Source: Aeoliella mucimassa
Lineage (GTDB): Bacteria > Planctomycetota > Planctomycetia > Pirellulales > Lacipirellulaceae
Direction: 5' to 3'
NCBI RefSeq assembly: GCF_007748035.1
Contig: NZ_CP036278.1
Location: 2,604,001 to 2,668,000, forward strand
DNA length: 64,000 nucleotides
The translations under genes were made by a program, and so were the position numbers. Shown one piece after another: positions 25,540 to 35,036 of this stretch. The first letter of the stretch is position 1. Each line of letters begins with the position of its first letter. The notes under the pieces were generated by a model, which ran no database searches, was not told the origin of the DNA, and saw only the letters and a program-made list of their open reading frames with translations.

Positions 25540-26946
25540 TTACTCGAACTTGGTCTCGAGCAGGTGCGGACGCTCGTGGTCGATCTTGACGATCAGCTCG
25601 CCAAACAGGGTGTTGGCCCAGGCGAACCAGTCGCGGGTGTAGTCCTGTGGATCGTCCTTGTTAAAGGCCTCGTGCATGAAGCCGGTGCCAGCGTGCGTGT
25701 CTTTAAGCATCTGCAGGCAGTGGGTGATTTCCGCATCGTCGGTGCTGGTCATCGCCCGCAGGATGATACCCATTGGCCAGATCCGAACCTTGCCGGTGTG
25801 GGGGCTGGCCTGACCCTCGGCGGCGGTGCCGCGGAAGTAGTAAGGGTTGTTCTCGCTCAAGAGGAACTTACGCGTGCGAACGTAAATCGGATCGCTGGTC
25901 TTGTGCACACCGAGGTAAGCGAGCGACATCAGGCTTGGCACGTTCGCATCGTCCCAGAAGACGCGGTTGCCAAAACCATCGACCTCGTACGCATAGATCT
26001 CGCCGTAGTCGAGGTGGTCGAGCTTGGCGTACTTGTTGATGGCTGCTTGCACTTCGTCGGCCATCGCCTTGCATTCGTCGGCAAAATCGTCGTCGTCAAG
26101 CTGGTTGCGGAAGATGGCTTCCAGCTGCTTGAGCGATTGCACCGCGAACAGATTGCTGGGAATCAGGAAGGGGAACAGCGTGCTGTCGTCGCTCGGACGG
26201 AACGACGAAGCGATGAGCCCACACGGATTCACAGGGCGACCGGTGCCATCGAACGCCGGGGCGTCGAGCATGCGATCGGTGCTGCGGCGGAACCGGAACG
26301 GGGTGCCGTTGCGACGTTGCTCGGTGCGGAACGTCTCGACAATCAGCTTTGCACCGCGTTGCCAGTCTTCGTCGAAGATCGAAGCATCGCCGGTGAGCTT
26401 GTAGTACTCGTTGGCCAGTCGCACGGTGTAGCAGAGCGAATCGATTTCCCACTTGCGTTCGTGCACGCCGTCGATGGGACTGGGATAATCGTCTTTCCAG
26501 TGCGACTCACGCTCCATATCCTTGTAAAACGAGTTGGCGTACGGATCGAGCAGCACGCACTTCGTTTGACGACGCACGAGACCCTCGACCAGCAGGCGAA
26601 GCTTCTCGTCTTCCACGATGTAAGGCATGTAAGGCCAGACCTGGGCGGTCGAATCGCGGAGCCACATGGCATCGATGTCGCCGGTGATCACAAACGTGTC
26701 GGGCTTGCCATCGATCACCTCGTAGTCGACGGTCGTGTCGAGGGTGTTCGGATAGCAGTTCTCGAACATCCAAGCAAGTTCCGGATCCGCGATCTTGGCC
26801 TTAGTCGTGGCAATCGCCTTCTCGATGGTGGGACTCGTAAAGCATCGCTCGCTCTCTGCGGGGCGCTTCGACTCAAACTTTTGAGCCTGCAGCGGGCCGG
26901 CGCAGGTGAGGAGCAGACTAAGGCAAAGCAAGTGTTTGATATTCAT
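25540..26946 (-). CDS. Secreted GH125 exo-alpha-1,6-mannosidase-like enzyme
   Basis: A 468-residue enzyme. Signal peptide MNIKHLLCLSLLLTCAGPLQAQ is used here only in part as evidence of export. The mature protein shows the GH125 (alpha/alpha)6 features: MFENCYPNTLDTTVDY, the glycone pocket TGDIDAMWLRDSTAQVWPY, and GLIASSFRPSDDSTLFPF. The end has HEAFNKDDPQDYTRDWFAWAN, typical of the family. GH125 enzymes cut alpha-1,6-linked mannose from N-glycan or yeast-mannan cores. The GH92 gene lies 180 bp upstream on the same strand, and together they fit stepwise trimming of mannose-rich glycans. The start at 26946 begins the signal peptide; the frame is open earlier but is not leader-like. Confidence 0.93.
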   Translation of the reverse strand: MNIKHLLCLSLLLTCAGPLQAQKFESKRPAESERCFTSPTIEKAIATTKAKIADPELAWMFENCYPNTLDTTVDYEVIDGKPDTFVITGDIDAMWLRDSTAQVWPYMPYIVEDEKLRLLVEGLVRRQTKCVLLDPYANSFYKDMERESHWKDDYPSPIDGVHERKWEIDSLCYTVRLANEYYKLTGDASIFDEDWQRGAKLIVETFRTEQRRNGTPFRFRRSTDRMLDAPAFDGTGRPVNPCGLIASSFRPSDDSTLFPFLIPSNLFAVQSLKQLEAIFRNQLDDDDFADECKAMADEVQAAINKYAKLDHLDYGEIYAYEVDGFGNRVFWDDANVPSLMSLAYLGVHKTSDPIYVRTRKFLLSENNPYYFRGTAAEGQASPHTGKVRIWPMGIILRAMTSTDDAEITHCLQMLKDTHAGTGFMHEAFNKDDPQDYTRDWFAWANTLFGELIVKIDHERPHLLETKFE

Positions 26947-27022
26947 GATGTGCCTGGAAAGAAGTGTTGGAAGAAGTGATTCGGCAGCCAGGGCGAAGCG
27001 AGGCGACCGTCTGCTTGCCCCC

Positions 27023-27051
27023 CGGGTTCCCACGTAGGAAGCAGGAACCCG
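27023..27051 (-). terminator. Hairpin between the GH92 and GH125 genes
   Basis: CGGGTTCC (27023-27030) pairs with GGAACCCG (27044-27051). It lies inside the otherwise same-strand gene pair and could partly end the GH92 transcript or set the ratio of the two mRNAs. No T-run is obvious. Confidence 0.4.
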
Positions 27052-27126
27052 AGGGCCAGCGGTGTTTTCAAGAGCAGGACTTGGAGGCCGATCCCTGGCC
27101 TCGTGAATCCTTCACAAGACGACCCC

Positions 27127-29370
27127 TTACTCTTGTTCCCAATCTCCGAAGGGGCGGTCTTCGACGTCGGTGCCCCAGTCTTCGTTGGGCTCGGTGCCCA
27201 TCTTGACCGTGAGGGTACCGCCGTCTGTGATCTCTTGGTGCTTGATCCACGACCGGGAGACCGACTTGCCGTTGAGGTCGAGCGACTGCACGTGAATAGC
27301 GGTGTCGGAGTTGCCGGGAGCATCGATCACGAAATCCTTGCCGCTAGGCAGGTGGATCGTGGCCTTGGCAAAACGGGGGCTGCCGAGCACGTAACCAGCT
27401 TTGCCGGGGCAAACCGGGTAGAAGCCGAGCGTGCTGAACAGGTACCAGGCCGACATCTGGCCGTTGTCTTCGTCGCCGCAGTAACCATCGGCACCAGGAC
27501 CGTACAGCGTATCGCAGACCTGACGCACAGGAGCTGCGGTCTTCCAAGGCTTGCCCGAGAAGTTGTACAGGTACAGCACGTGATGCACAGGTTGGTTGCC
27601 GTGGGCGTATTGACCCATGTGGCACTCGACCATTTCGGTCATCTCGTGAATCACGCCGCCGTAGTGACCAACGCCGAACGTCGGCTTGGCGGCGAGCATT
27701 TCGTCGAGCTTGCCAGCGAAGGCATCGTCGCCACCCATGAGGGCGATCAAACCAGGCAGGTCGTGCAGTACGCTCCAGCTATAGTGCCACGAGCTACCTT
27801 CGGTGAACGGGCCACCCCATTCGTCGGCCTTGAAGTTCGGACGCCATTCGCCGCTCGCTTCGCGGCCACGCATCATGCCGACTTCAGGATCGAACACGTT
27901 GTGGTAGTACTGCGACTGCTTGAGCAGCATCGGCACCACGTCGTCGCGGCCAGCTGCCTTGCAAACCTGAGCAGCACACCAGTCGTCGTAGGCGAACTCG
28001 AGCGTGCGGGCGGTGGCTTCGCCGGTGCGATCGCTGGCCACGTAGCCGAGTTCCAGGTATTCCTTCAAGCCTTTGCGGCCGTAAGCGCCGTTGGTGCTAA
28101 ACGCGGTAGCGTCTTTGATGGAAGCCTCGGCGGCCGCATCGAGATCGAAATCGGTGATGCCTTTGCACAGGGCGTCGGCAATCACGCTCTCAACGTGGGT
28201 GCCGATCATGCAGTCGCGATAACCGGGGCTCGCCCATTTGGGGAACCAGCCCCCTTCTTTGTAGGCGTTAATCCAGCCGCGAACCATCGAAGCGTTGATA
28301 TCGGGATCGATGATCGACAGCAGTGGGTAAACCGCGCGGAAAGTGTCCCAGAAACCGTTGTCGGCGTACATTTCGCCTGGTTCCACTTTGCCCGAGTAGG
28401 GGCTGTAGTGCACCATCTCGTTTTCGGCGTTGTACTCGAAGAAGATGCGGGGGAACAGCAAAGCGCGGTACAGGTTGGAGTAGAAGGTCACCATCTGCTC
28501 GTCGGTGGCCCCTTCGATCTCGATGACCGACAGACGCTTGTTCCACTCGGCTTTCGCTGCCGCGACCACTTCGTCGAACGACTTGCTGCCGATTTCGCGG
28601 TCGAGGTTCAGCTTCGCCTGGTCGTGGCTGATGAACGAGCTACCGATCTTCAGATTGACGATGCCATCTTCGGCCGGAGCCAGCTTCACGGTGATCCAAT
28701 GTTGGTCGGGCGAGCGTTCGACATCCACGATCTTGCAATCGAAGTCGAGCACGTAGCGGCAACCAAAGTCACCGGCAACACCGCCGCGTTGGACGCGACC
28801 AGTGCACTCGATGGTGCCTTCGGCTTCGTTGATCTTGAACTCACTCCGCCCGTAAGCGTCGACCTGCATCCAGGCCTTGTCGCTGCTGGGATAATCGAAC
28901 CGCATGGCCGAGCTACGGCAGGTAGCCGACATTTCGGCCCGCACGCCGGAGTCTTCCATGGTGACACCATAGTAGTAAGGCTTTGCCTCTTCGGTGTCGT
29001 GGCTGAACTTCGAAACCGGCAAACGACCCTTGGCCGGGCCATTGTCGAACGGCATCACGCCGAGCATGCCGTAATCGCCCATCCAGGGGCTCGGCTGATG
29101 CGTAGCGTGGAAGCCATGGTGCTCGGTCTTGTCGTACTGATAGATCCAGCCCGACTCACGACCAGTCCGCGGAGTCCAGAAGGTCATCCCAAAGGGAGTC
29201 GCAACGGTCGGATAGATGTTGCCGTGCGAGAAGCCCGGCTCCGAGTCGGTGCCGATCAAACCGTTGACGAGCGAAGCGTAGTCGGTGTCGGCTTGGCTGC
29301 TGCGGCAAACGAGCAGCGCGAGCAATGTACAGATAGCAAATGTGACGCAGCGGTAGCGGCGGCAAAGCAT
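27127..29370 (-). CDS. Secreted GH92 alpha-1,2-mannosidase-like enzyme
   Basis: A 747-residue enzyme. Signal peptide ends near RSSQADTDY. The N-terminal beta domain opens with VNGLIGTDSEPGFSHGNIYP and GFHATHQPSPWMGDYG, which are GH92 landmarks. The C-terminal (alpha/alpha)6 domain carries GDEDNGQMSAWYLFSTLGFY and PVCPGKAGYVLGSP, the calcium and active-site region. GH92 enzymes are calcium-dependent exo-acting mannosidases for alpha-1,2, 1,3 or 1,6 links. The neighbouring GH125 gene supports use of mannosylated glycans. The ATG at 29370 has GAGGT at good spacing. Confidence 0.95.
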   Translation of the reverse strand: MLCRRYRCVTFAICTLLALLVCRSSQADTDYASLVNGLIGTDSEPGFSHGNIYPTVATPFGMTFWTPRTGRESGWIYQYDKTEHHGFHATHQPSPWMGDYGMLGVMPFDNGPAKGRLPVSKFSHDTEEAKPYYYGVTMEDSGVRAEMSATCRSSAMRFDYPSSDKAWMQVDAYGRSEFKINEAEGTIECTGRVQRGGVAGDFGCRYVLDFDCKIVDVERSPDQHWITVKLAPAEDGIVNLKIGSSFISHDQAKLNLDREIGSKSFDEVVAAAKAEWNKRLSVIEIEGATDEQMVTFYSNLYRALLFPRIFFEYNAENEMVHYSPYSGKVEPGEMYADNGFWDTFRAVYPLLSIIDPDINASMVRGWINAYKEGGWFPKWASPGYRDCMIGTHVESVIADALCKGITDFDLDAAAEASIKDATAFSTNGAYGRKGLKEYLELGYVASDRTGEATARTLEFAYDDWCAAQVCKAAGRDDVVPMLLKQSQYYHNVFDPEVGMMRGREASGEWRPNFKADEWGGPFTEGSSWHYSWSVLHDLPGLIALMGGDDAFAGKLDEMLAAKPTFGVGHYGGVIHEMTEMVECHMGQYAHGNQPVHHVLYLYNFSGKPWKTAAPVRQVCDTLYGPGADGYCGDEDNGQMSAWYLFSTLGFYPVCPGKAGYVLGSPRFAKATIHLPSGKDFVIDAPGNSDTAIHVQSLDLNGKSVSRSWIKHQEITDGGTLTVKMGTEPNEDWGTDVEDRPFGDWEQE

Positions 29371-29689
29371 AGCATACCTCGGGTGGAAGGTAACTTAGAT
29401 TTAGACGAGCCCATAAGGCTCCCACAGCCGATGACCACCCGGGGCAGCAGATAGATCGTTGGCTTTGACTTGACACTTATTTTGCCCTGAACAAGGGTAG
29501 TTTGGGAAGTGTCCCCAGGCAAAAAGTGCAAGGAAAAGACGCTGAATTCACCGTGAAAAGCATGGTAGCTAGCTGGCGAAAGCGAATTGCTAAATTGCAG
29601 AGTTGAAGCTGCAGAAGTCCGTATGCTGCTTGCTCTGTGAGTTGATCACGACGCGATAGTGCTTGTTCGACTGATTGGGCGACGAACGA
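29371..29689. other. Gene-free stretch upstream of the mannosidase pair
   Basis: About 320 bp. It contains the inverted repeat GACACTT (29472-29478) and AAGTGTC (29507-29513), with a TTGACA-like box at the left arm. It could be an operator for the mannosidase pair, but no regulator gene is adjacent. Confidence 0.45.
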
Positions 29690-30721
29690 CTAAGGCTCGG
29701 TGGACTCCACGGGGCTTTGCTGCGCGCGGTGCGTAGAAAACTTCTTCAGAATCTTTGCCATTTTTTCTGTTACCTCCGGCGAGGGAAGCTTCTCTCGTTT
29801 CATCGCGAGCAAAGCAAAGTTGTCGGCCAGAATTTCTTCGGGGTGAATGATGTAGCCGGTGTTATTTCCGACTTGCTCAAAAAAACCGCTGGCTTGTCGC
29901 AAATCGACGAGCTTCGCCTCGGCGGGCGGAGTGCTTTCGTCGGTGGTTTTCTCGGCCTCAGGATCCGCGACCACCAGCAGCTTGAACTCGAGGTAGTTGA
30001 AGAACTCACCACCGCGCTGTGGGTCGTACCGTTTGGAACTCGATAGCAGCACTGGCACCATCCATTGCTCCTGGTCGTCGATGCTCAGCCGAATGCAGTG
30101 GTCGTTTTTCGGAGCATCGGGGTTCGTGATTTTTCGTGCGGCGAGTTCCTTCGGCAGCTGTGGCTCGTCGCAAGCGACGAAGCCGATCGAATCGTAAAGT
30201 TGCTCACGAAGCTCAGGGTTCGCCCGCGAGAGCACATGGAACAACTCATGGCACAGCAGTTTGTTCAACATGGCTGGAGACTCGGCCATATGGCTGTTGT
30301 TCAGCACGATCGCGTTGCCCCGCGTGTACGCGGCTCCCCCTTCCTCGCTGCCAGTGGTCTTGATCAACAACACTTCTTTCGGCAGCGGCAAGTCGAGCGA
30401 TTCCAACATCGGTTGAACCGTCGCAAAGGCGGCAGCGATATGCTGCTGCTCTACGTCGCTCCACTCTCGAACCTGCTGGCCGACGAACTCCAGGTACTGG
30501 TCCTCGGCAACCTCTTCGCCTGACTTCAAACGCGCAGCACGATCGAAGGGGCTTAGCCGCTCGACAAAGTCGTCGCGCGCGGTCAGCACCTCGCGCCCTT
30601 GCTTGGCGGTAGCAAAGTGGAGCGATGTCGTATCGTTCAGGCGTAGCTGGGCCAGTCCATGGCTGGAAGTAAGCAGCCAGCCAGCGATCAGAAGGAAGCT
30701 TACGTGGGAAAGTCGGGGCAT
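29690..30721 (-). CDS. Secreted HExxH metallopeptidase-like protein
   Basis: A 343-residue protein with signal peptide LIAGWLLTSSHGLAQ. The zinc motif HELFH occupies residues 158-162, preceded by a hydrophobic helix start (MLNKLLC). A likely third ligand comes from the later helix HPEEILADNFALL, which fits gluzincin-like folds. I do not recognise a named family. An acidic, Pro-containing insert (EKTTDESTPPAE) separates the two parts. The end is a short basic helix. It should be exported, and a protease or a non-catalytic relative are both possible. No obvious operon partner. Confidence 0.7.
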   Translation of the reverse strand: MPRLSHVSFLLIAGWLLTSSHGLAQLRLNDTTSLHFATAKQGREVLTARDDFVERLSPFDRAARLKSGEEVAEDQYLEFVGQQVREWSDVEQQHIAAAFATVQPMLESLDLPLPKEVLLIKTTGSEEGGAAYTRGNAIVLNNSHMAESPAMLNKLLCHELFHVLSRANPELREQLYDSIGFVACDEPQLPKELAARKITNPDAPKNDHCIRLSIDDQEQWMVPVLLSSSKRYDPQRGGEFFNYLEFKLLVVADPEAEKTTDESTPPAEAKLVDLRQASGFFEQVGNNTGYIIHPEEILADNFALLAMKREKLPSPEVTEKMAKILKKFSTHRAQQSPVESTEP

Positions 30722-30834
30722 GCGTCAGCGTGGGGGCAGGTGTCGGAAGGGGGAATCGCCTGGGTCGGCGGCGAAGGCCACTCAAGTGTAGCAGAGATGG
30801 CTGACCTGCTGGTATTGATGTGCCGGGAAGGGCA

Positions 30835-31158
30835 TTAGGAACCCTGCCCGAGGATGCGGGCGATCCGCGAGCGGTACCAGGCGTTCGCGAACACCAAAGC
30901 GACACCAACCGCGATGCCGCACCCAACGCCTTGCGTCAGGCCAAGTCCCATGCCGAGTTGCAGAAGACTCGTCCCACTGTTGTTAGAGATGTGGAATACC
31001 ATGCGATAATAATCCGGCGCGAGCAGGGCAATCATCAGCCCCAGCAGCGAGCCAGCCAGGCCGAACCCAACGCCGCTCATTACCACGATGGCGAACGATC
31101 TCCACATCGATAGACTGCGGGCGACAGCGGGGCTCTCGGGCGATTGGTATGGGTTCAT
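30835..31158 (-). CDS. Small membrane protein with NPYQSP N-terminus
   Basis: A 107-residue protein starting MNPYQSPESPAVARS, followed by hydrophobic stretches FAIVVMSGVGFGLAGSLLGLM, here counted as two parts of one membrane region, and LGMGLGLTQGVGCGIAVGVALVF. Glycine-rich helices suggest a tightly packed two- or three-helix membrane protein. It belongs to the same loosely defined planctomycetal group as the protein at 24918-25385. Function unknown. Confidence 0.7.
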   Translation of the reverse strand: MNPYQSPESPAVARSLSMWRSFAIVVMSGVGFGLAGSLLGLMIALLAPDYYRMVFHISNNSGTSLLQLGMGLGLTQGVGCGIAVGVALVFANAWYRSRIARILGQGS

Positions 31159-31193
31159 GGCGTTCTGAAAAAAAGACCAGTCGAAGGAGATGA

Positions 31194-31496
31194 CTAAGTA
31201 GAATCAGGGAGTCCCCAGTTCCTTACTTTACGGAAGTAGTTTCGATAGCCGGTTACGGAGGCATCCGCAAACAGTTTGGCCATAAGCACCATCACTAGCA
31301 AGTCGATCAGAAACCTGCGGTATTCGAGATGCCATCCCCAAACGTTCGCCCAGATGTAGGTCAGCGGCCAGCCAAACTCCCGAGAGCCATCCAGGTAATA
31401 TGCGTTCCACGTATCTACCAATCGAAGTAGGTGCAGGACAAAAAGTACTGCAGTGGCCATCGTAAAGTAGAGCCACCACCTGAGGTTCTTATTCAT
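31194..31496 (-). CDS. Small membrane protein, unknown
   Basis: A 100-residue protein with a basic N-terminus (MNKNLRWWLYF), a membrane helix (TMATAVLFVLHLLRL), aromatic-rich middle (WPLTYIWANVWGWHLEYR) and a second helix (FLIDLLVMVLMAKLF). No family recognised. It lies 35 bp upstream of the NPYQSP gene on the same strand, so the two may be co-transcribed. Confidence 0.6.
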   Translation of the reverse strand: MNKNLRWWLYFTMATAVLFVLHLLRLVDTWNAYYLDGSREFGWPLTYIWANVWGWHLEYRRFLIDLLVMVLMAKLFADASVTGYRNYFRKVRNWGLPDST

Positions 31497-31639
31497 GGGA
31501 ATCGGGCATTCGAGAGTCGTACTAGTCCTACGACTGTTGAGCTTCAGCTATTGTGCATGGAGTTCGGGTCAAGTCAATCTTTCACTGCAACGCAGGCAAA
31601 AAGTGTTAAATGAAATGGAGGCTGAACCAAAAGAAGTCG

Positions 31640-33529
31640 TTAGCGATCCTTCCGTACCAAAGCGACCCAGTCGTGCGAGTCGGTACTGGCAGGCGGGGAG
31701 CCGATGTCGACGAGCCGACCGGCGGAGACGGTCGGTACGCTTCCGGCTATTAGCTCTCCACCATCGCGGGGATTGAACCATTGGATGTCGAACTCACCAG
31801 CAACATTGCGGAGGTCGAGTTCGGTGTGGTCTAGCTGGGGAAGGTAGATCACGTAACACTCGCCGATGCTAGCCAGGCAGTACTTCGTGTTGTCGTGATC
31901 GGGGTTTCCGACCAGCGAGTCGTGATTGGTCATTTGCCAGTACGGAATCTGCTGGTCGCGGAAGAAATCAATCGCGATTCGGCAGTAGTTCCAACTGCGA
32001 TCGCGGCTACGCCAGTCCTGGCACAGCAGATCGTTCTCGTCGAATTGGTAGCCAAAGTAGTACTCGACACCAGCGCCGCCTCCCATGAGGGTTCCCCACA
32101 GCGTTTGCCAGCGGACCTCATGCTCGGTATACGCCATGTTGCCCGCTTTGTCGTGCCCATCAAAGCCGCGATAGCCAAGGTCGGGGCAGACTCCGTGGGC
32201 CGCGGAACCCGACTCATCGAAGGCGACCACCCACGGTTTGCCAGCAGCGGTCGACTCTTGCACCCATTTCACGGTTTGAACGTGGGTCTCATGGATGTGG
32301 TCGTTCTGTAGCGACACGCCGGTTAATTGCGAACGCTCACCGAGTAGCGGGCGGTAGACGTTGTCCTGTTGTTGGGGATAGGTATGCAGCACGCGGAGGT
32401 GCTGGTAGGGATCGATCTCGGCCAGGTAGTCGAGCATCGCTTGTTGCTCGACGGTTGACTGGGTGTTCTCCTCGCCGAGATTCCAGTTGAGCGCCAGGTT
32501 GTGGGCGAAGCGGGCGACCAGTTCGCGGCAGTAGAGCTTACGTTCGGGACCAAGTTCTCCGCCATCGAGGGCGGTGGGTACTGGTTTGTCAGAGCCACGT
32601 TGGTCGTCATTTTCGGTCTCTTGCATCTTGAAGTGCAGGTACATCCCTTTGGTAGTCGCGTGTTCAAACACGATGCCCCATTGATCGAGCTTACTGCAGT
32701 CGTAATGCAGCTTCTCGTTGCGTTCGACGAATGGCCAGACGTTATCGCCATCGCCGCCGGCGTTGTAGGTGAGAAACGAGAAGGCGTTGCAGCCCTTGCC
32801 CGACAGGTAGTTGATCGCCCCGATGAGTCCCCTGCCCTTCTGCTGTTGCCAGGTGGGATCTCCCGGTTGCCAGTCGCGAACATGCGGTTGCCAGGTCTTC
32901 AGCGGAACACTCTTTCCCCGGCCGGCGATGGTGTTGTCGAAGTCGACGTAGCCTAGCAGCGTTTCGGGTGCGTCGGCTCCGACCTTCAGGAAGTACTCCT
33001 TGGTGCCGCTGGTCTGCAGGTATCGCTCCCCGACATAAGCGAGCCGGCCATGAGCGCGAAAGTCGCGCCCACGCTTGTCGGTCGGTGCCACGGTGAACTT
33101 GCCGCTGAGCCCATCGAATGGAGCGAGCGGTTGGCTGTCGGCCGATGAGTCGATCGCCGCGTGGTGACCTTGCCGAAACGAGATGCGATATGTCCACTCG
33201 CCGGTGAGATCGGCCGCCAGATGCGCCCGCCATTTATTGCCGGAACTGGCCGAAGTATTCGCTGCATCGCCATCGGCGGCAAAATAGCCAGGCACCACGT
33301 ACTGCAGTTGCCCCGACTCGTGGGCGAAAGTCACTTGCATCGCGTAGTCGAGAAACGGATTCGGGGTGTCGTCCGTTTCGGCCGCTTGAGGGCCATCGAG
33401 GGTGAGCGTGATGTTATGCCATTGCTTTAGCTCGCCGGAGAGTACCACCTGCGCGTCGGTGGAGCCAGCGGCCAAACAGGTCGACGCGACCAGCAGGAGT
33501 ATCGAGCCCAGAAACGGTTGCGTGTTCAT
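31640..33529 (-). CDS. DUF5060-domain glycoside-hydrolase-like protein
   Basis: A 629-residue exported protein (signal peptide ends near STDAQV). The N-terminal beta domain (about residues 25-150) has DUF5060 traits: [18 protein letters not shown] and [18 protein letters not shown]-barrel-like middle follows, with [43 protein letters not shown] and [14 protein letters not shown], which carries a candidate acidic residue. [13 protein letters not shown] could supply the second acid. The C-terminus is a small beta domain. This layout is found in proteins annotated as putative collagen-binding or GH140-like; the real substrate is unknown. It ends a run with two sulfatase genes, so a sulfated glycan target is likely. 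Confidence 0.75.
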   Translation of the reverse strand: MNTQPFLGSILLLVASTCLAAGSTDAQVVLSGELKQWHNITLTLDGPQAAETDDTPNPFLDYAMQVTFAHESGQLQYVVPGYFAADGDAANTSASSGNKWRAHLAADLTGEWTYRISFRQGHHAAIDSSADSQPLAPFDGLSGKFTVAPTDKRGRDFRAHGRLAYVGERYLQTSGTKEYFLKVGADAPETLLGYVDFDNTIAGRGKSVPLKTWQPHVRDWQPGDPTWQQQKGRGLIGAINYLSGKGCNAFSFLTYNAGGDGDNVWPFVERNEKLHYDCSKLDQWGIVFEHATTKGMYLHFKMQETENDDQRGSDKPVPTALDGGELGPERKLYCRELVARFAHNLALNWNLGEENTQSTVEQQAMLDYLAEIDPYQHLRVLHTYPQQQDNVYRPLLGERSQLTGVSLQNDHIHETHVQTVKWVQESTAAGKPWVVAFDESGSAAHGVCPDLGYRGFDGHDKAGNMAYTEHEVRWQTLWGTLMGGGAGVEYYFGYQFDENDLLCQDWRSRDRSWNYCRIAIDFFRDQQIPYWQMTNHDSLVGNPDHDNTKYCLASIGECYVIYLPQLDHTELDLRNVAGEFDIQWFNPRDGGELIAGSVPTVSAGRLVDIGSPPASTDSHDWVALVRKDR

Positions 33530-33569
33530 CGCCGATACCCTCGCCTAGTAGGTGGAATAGGGGATTCGC

Positions 33570-35012
33570 TTACGGTGCGGCGGCCTTCTTCTCTTCGTCG
33601 CTAGGGCCTTGCCTGCTCTTGGCGGCCATTTCGGTGTCGAGTCCTTGGTCGCCTTGTTGGTGCATCCACTCGTCGAGTGCCGCCCGCAGCCGCTGTTTGA
33701 TCTCAGTATACCCGGGATCGTCGGCCAGGTTGTGAGTTTCCAGCGGATCGGACTCCAAATCGTAAAGCTCCTCGGCGGGGCGTTTGCCTAGCCAGTCGAT
33801 GCGGGCCTGCAGTTCGGCATCGTGTTTGGCATCGGCCTGCCAGGTAGCCAGTAGGCGATGCTTGTGGATGCCGCCGATGGAGTAGGTGTTTTGCGGGGTG
33901 AGGTTGAGAATCAGCTTGTAACGCGAATCTCGCACCGCCCGCATGGGATAGGGCTCGTCGTAACCATGGATGCCGACCGTGGTGTGTTGCGAGAAAATAT
34001 AGTCGCGTAGGTGCTGCTGTTTGCCAGTGAGGATGCCGAGGAAGCTCTGCCCATCGTACCCGGTGGCTCCCTTAGCGTCGGGGCAACCGACGTCGATCGT
34101 GGTGGGATCGATGCCAGCGGCTTCGAGAAAGGTGGGAACCACGTCGACGTATTGCATTAGTGCATCGCTAGTCGAATCGGGTTGCACCTTGCCAGGCCAG
34201 CGGACGAGTGTCGACACGCGGATGCCATTGTCGTAGAGGCTCCATTTGCCTCCGTAGGGGAAGCTGCTCCCTTGCTCACTGACGAACACCACCAACGTGT
34301 TGTCGCTTTGCTCGCAGTCGTCGAGCAGTTTCAGCAGATTGCCAACCTGGTTGTCGAGCTTCGTGATCTCAGCATAGTAGTTCGCCAGTGCGCGGCGCGT
34401 ATCCTGATTGTCGTGCAGGTACAGGGGGACGGTCAGTTCGGCAGGCTTGAATCGCTTCTTGGGACCGCGTGTCCAAGGCCCGTGCGGATCGTTCGAGGCG
34501 TACACCAGCAGCCAGGGTTCTTCGCCGCTGCGGCGCACGAACGCTTCGGTCTCGGTAAGGTCATCAGCCCCTTCGATATGCTCGTAGGGAAAACTCGACG
34601 GAGGCCCCACGTGCGACTTGTTCTGCAAGGCAACCCGATACCCAGCTTGCTTGAGCAGCGTGAACACACTCTTGGTTCCCTCGTAGACCCGCGTATGATT
34701 CGGGTAAGCTCCGCTGCGAATCGGATAGAGCCCGGTATACAACGCATTGCGCGAAGGAGAGCAAGTGGTCGCTGGCGTGAACATGCCAGTCAGGTGCATG
34801 CTCTCTTGGCAAAGCTGGTCGAGATTCGGCGTATGGACTTCGGAGTTGCCTTCGTAGCCGAGGTCGGTCCAGGTGAGGTCGTCGGCCACGATCAACAAAA
34901 AGTTGGGGCGATCACCCGCGGTGGCCACAGGTGCCACCCAGGCGAGTGAAGCGAGGGGCAATACCAACAGAATAAGAATAATGCCGAGCTTGCATGACCG
35001 ATGGGTTGGCAT
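33570..35012 (-). CDS. Secreted sulfatase (formylglycine type)
   Basis: A 480-residue enzyme with a signal peptide ending near PVATAGD. FLLIVADDLTWTDLGYEG binds calcium, and Cys84 in TTCSPSRNALYTG is the formylglycine site. Asn-Lys-Ser-His (NKSHVG) and DNTLVVFVSEQGSSFPYGGKWSLYDNG complete the active site; the usual SDNG loop reads SEQG, an unusual variant that resembles sulfamidase-like S1_8 enzymes. Spacing to its neighbours is about 25-40 bp, so it is in one operon with the other sulfatase and the DUF5060 gene. Confidence 0.92.
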   Translation of the reverse strand: MPTHRSCKLGIILILLVLPLASLAWVAPVATAGDRPNFLLIVADDLTWTDLGYEGNSEVHTPNLDQLCQESMHLTGMFTPATTCSPSRNALYTGLYPIRSGAYPNHTRVYEGTKSVFTLLKQAGYRVALQNKSHVGPPSSFPYEHIEGADDLTETEAFVRRSGEEPWLLVYASNDPHGPWTRGPKKRFKPAELTVPLYLHDNQDTRRALANYYAEITKLDNQVGNLLKLLDDCEQSDNTLVVFVSEQGSSFPYGGKWSLYDNGIRVSTLVRWPGKVQPDSTSDALMQYVDVVPTFLEAAGIDPTTIDVGCPDAKGATGYDGQSFLGILTGKQQHLRDYIFSQHTTVGIHGYDEPYPMRAVRDSRYKLILNLTPQNTYSIGGIHKHRLLATWQADAKHDAELQARIDWLGKRPAEELYDLESDPLETHNLADDPGYTEIKQRLRAALDEWMHQQGDQGLDTEMAAKSRQGPSDEEKKAAAP

Positions 35013-35036
35013 CGAAGTGGATCCTGTAGAATAAGG

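Noticed and set aside
27103-29454. Plus-strand frame of 783 codons
   Set aside because: Exact antisense of the GH92 gene, whose motifs are unambiguous.
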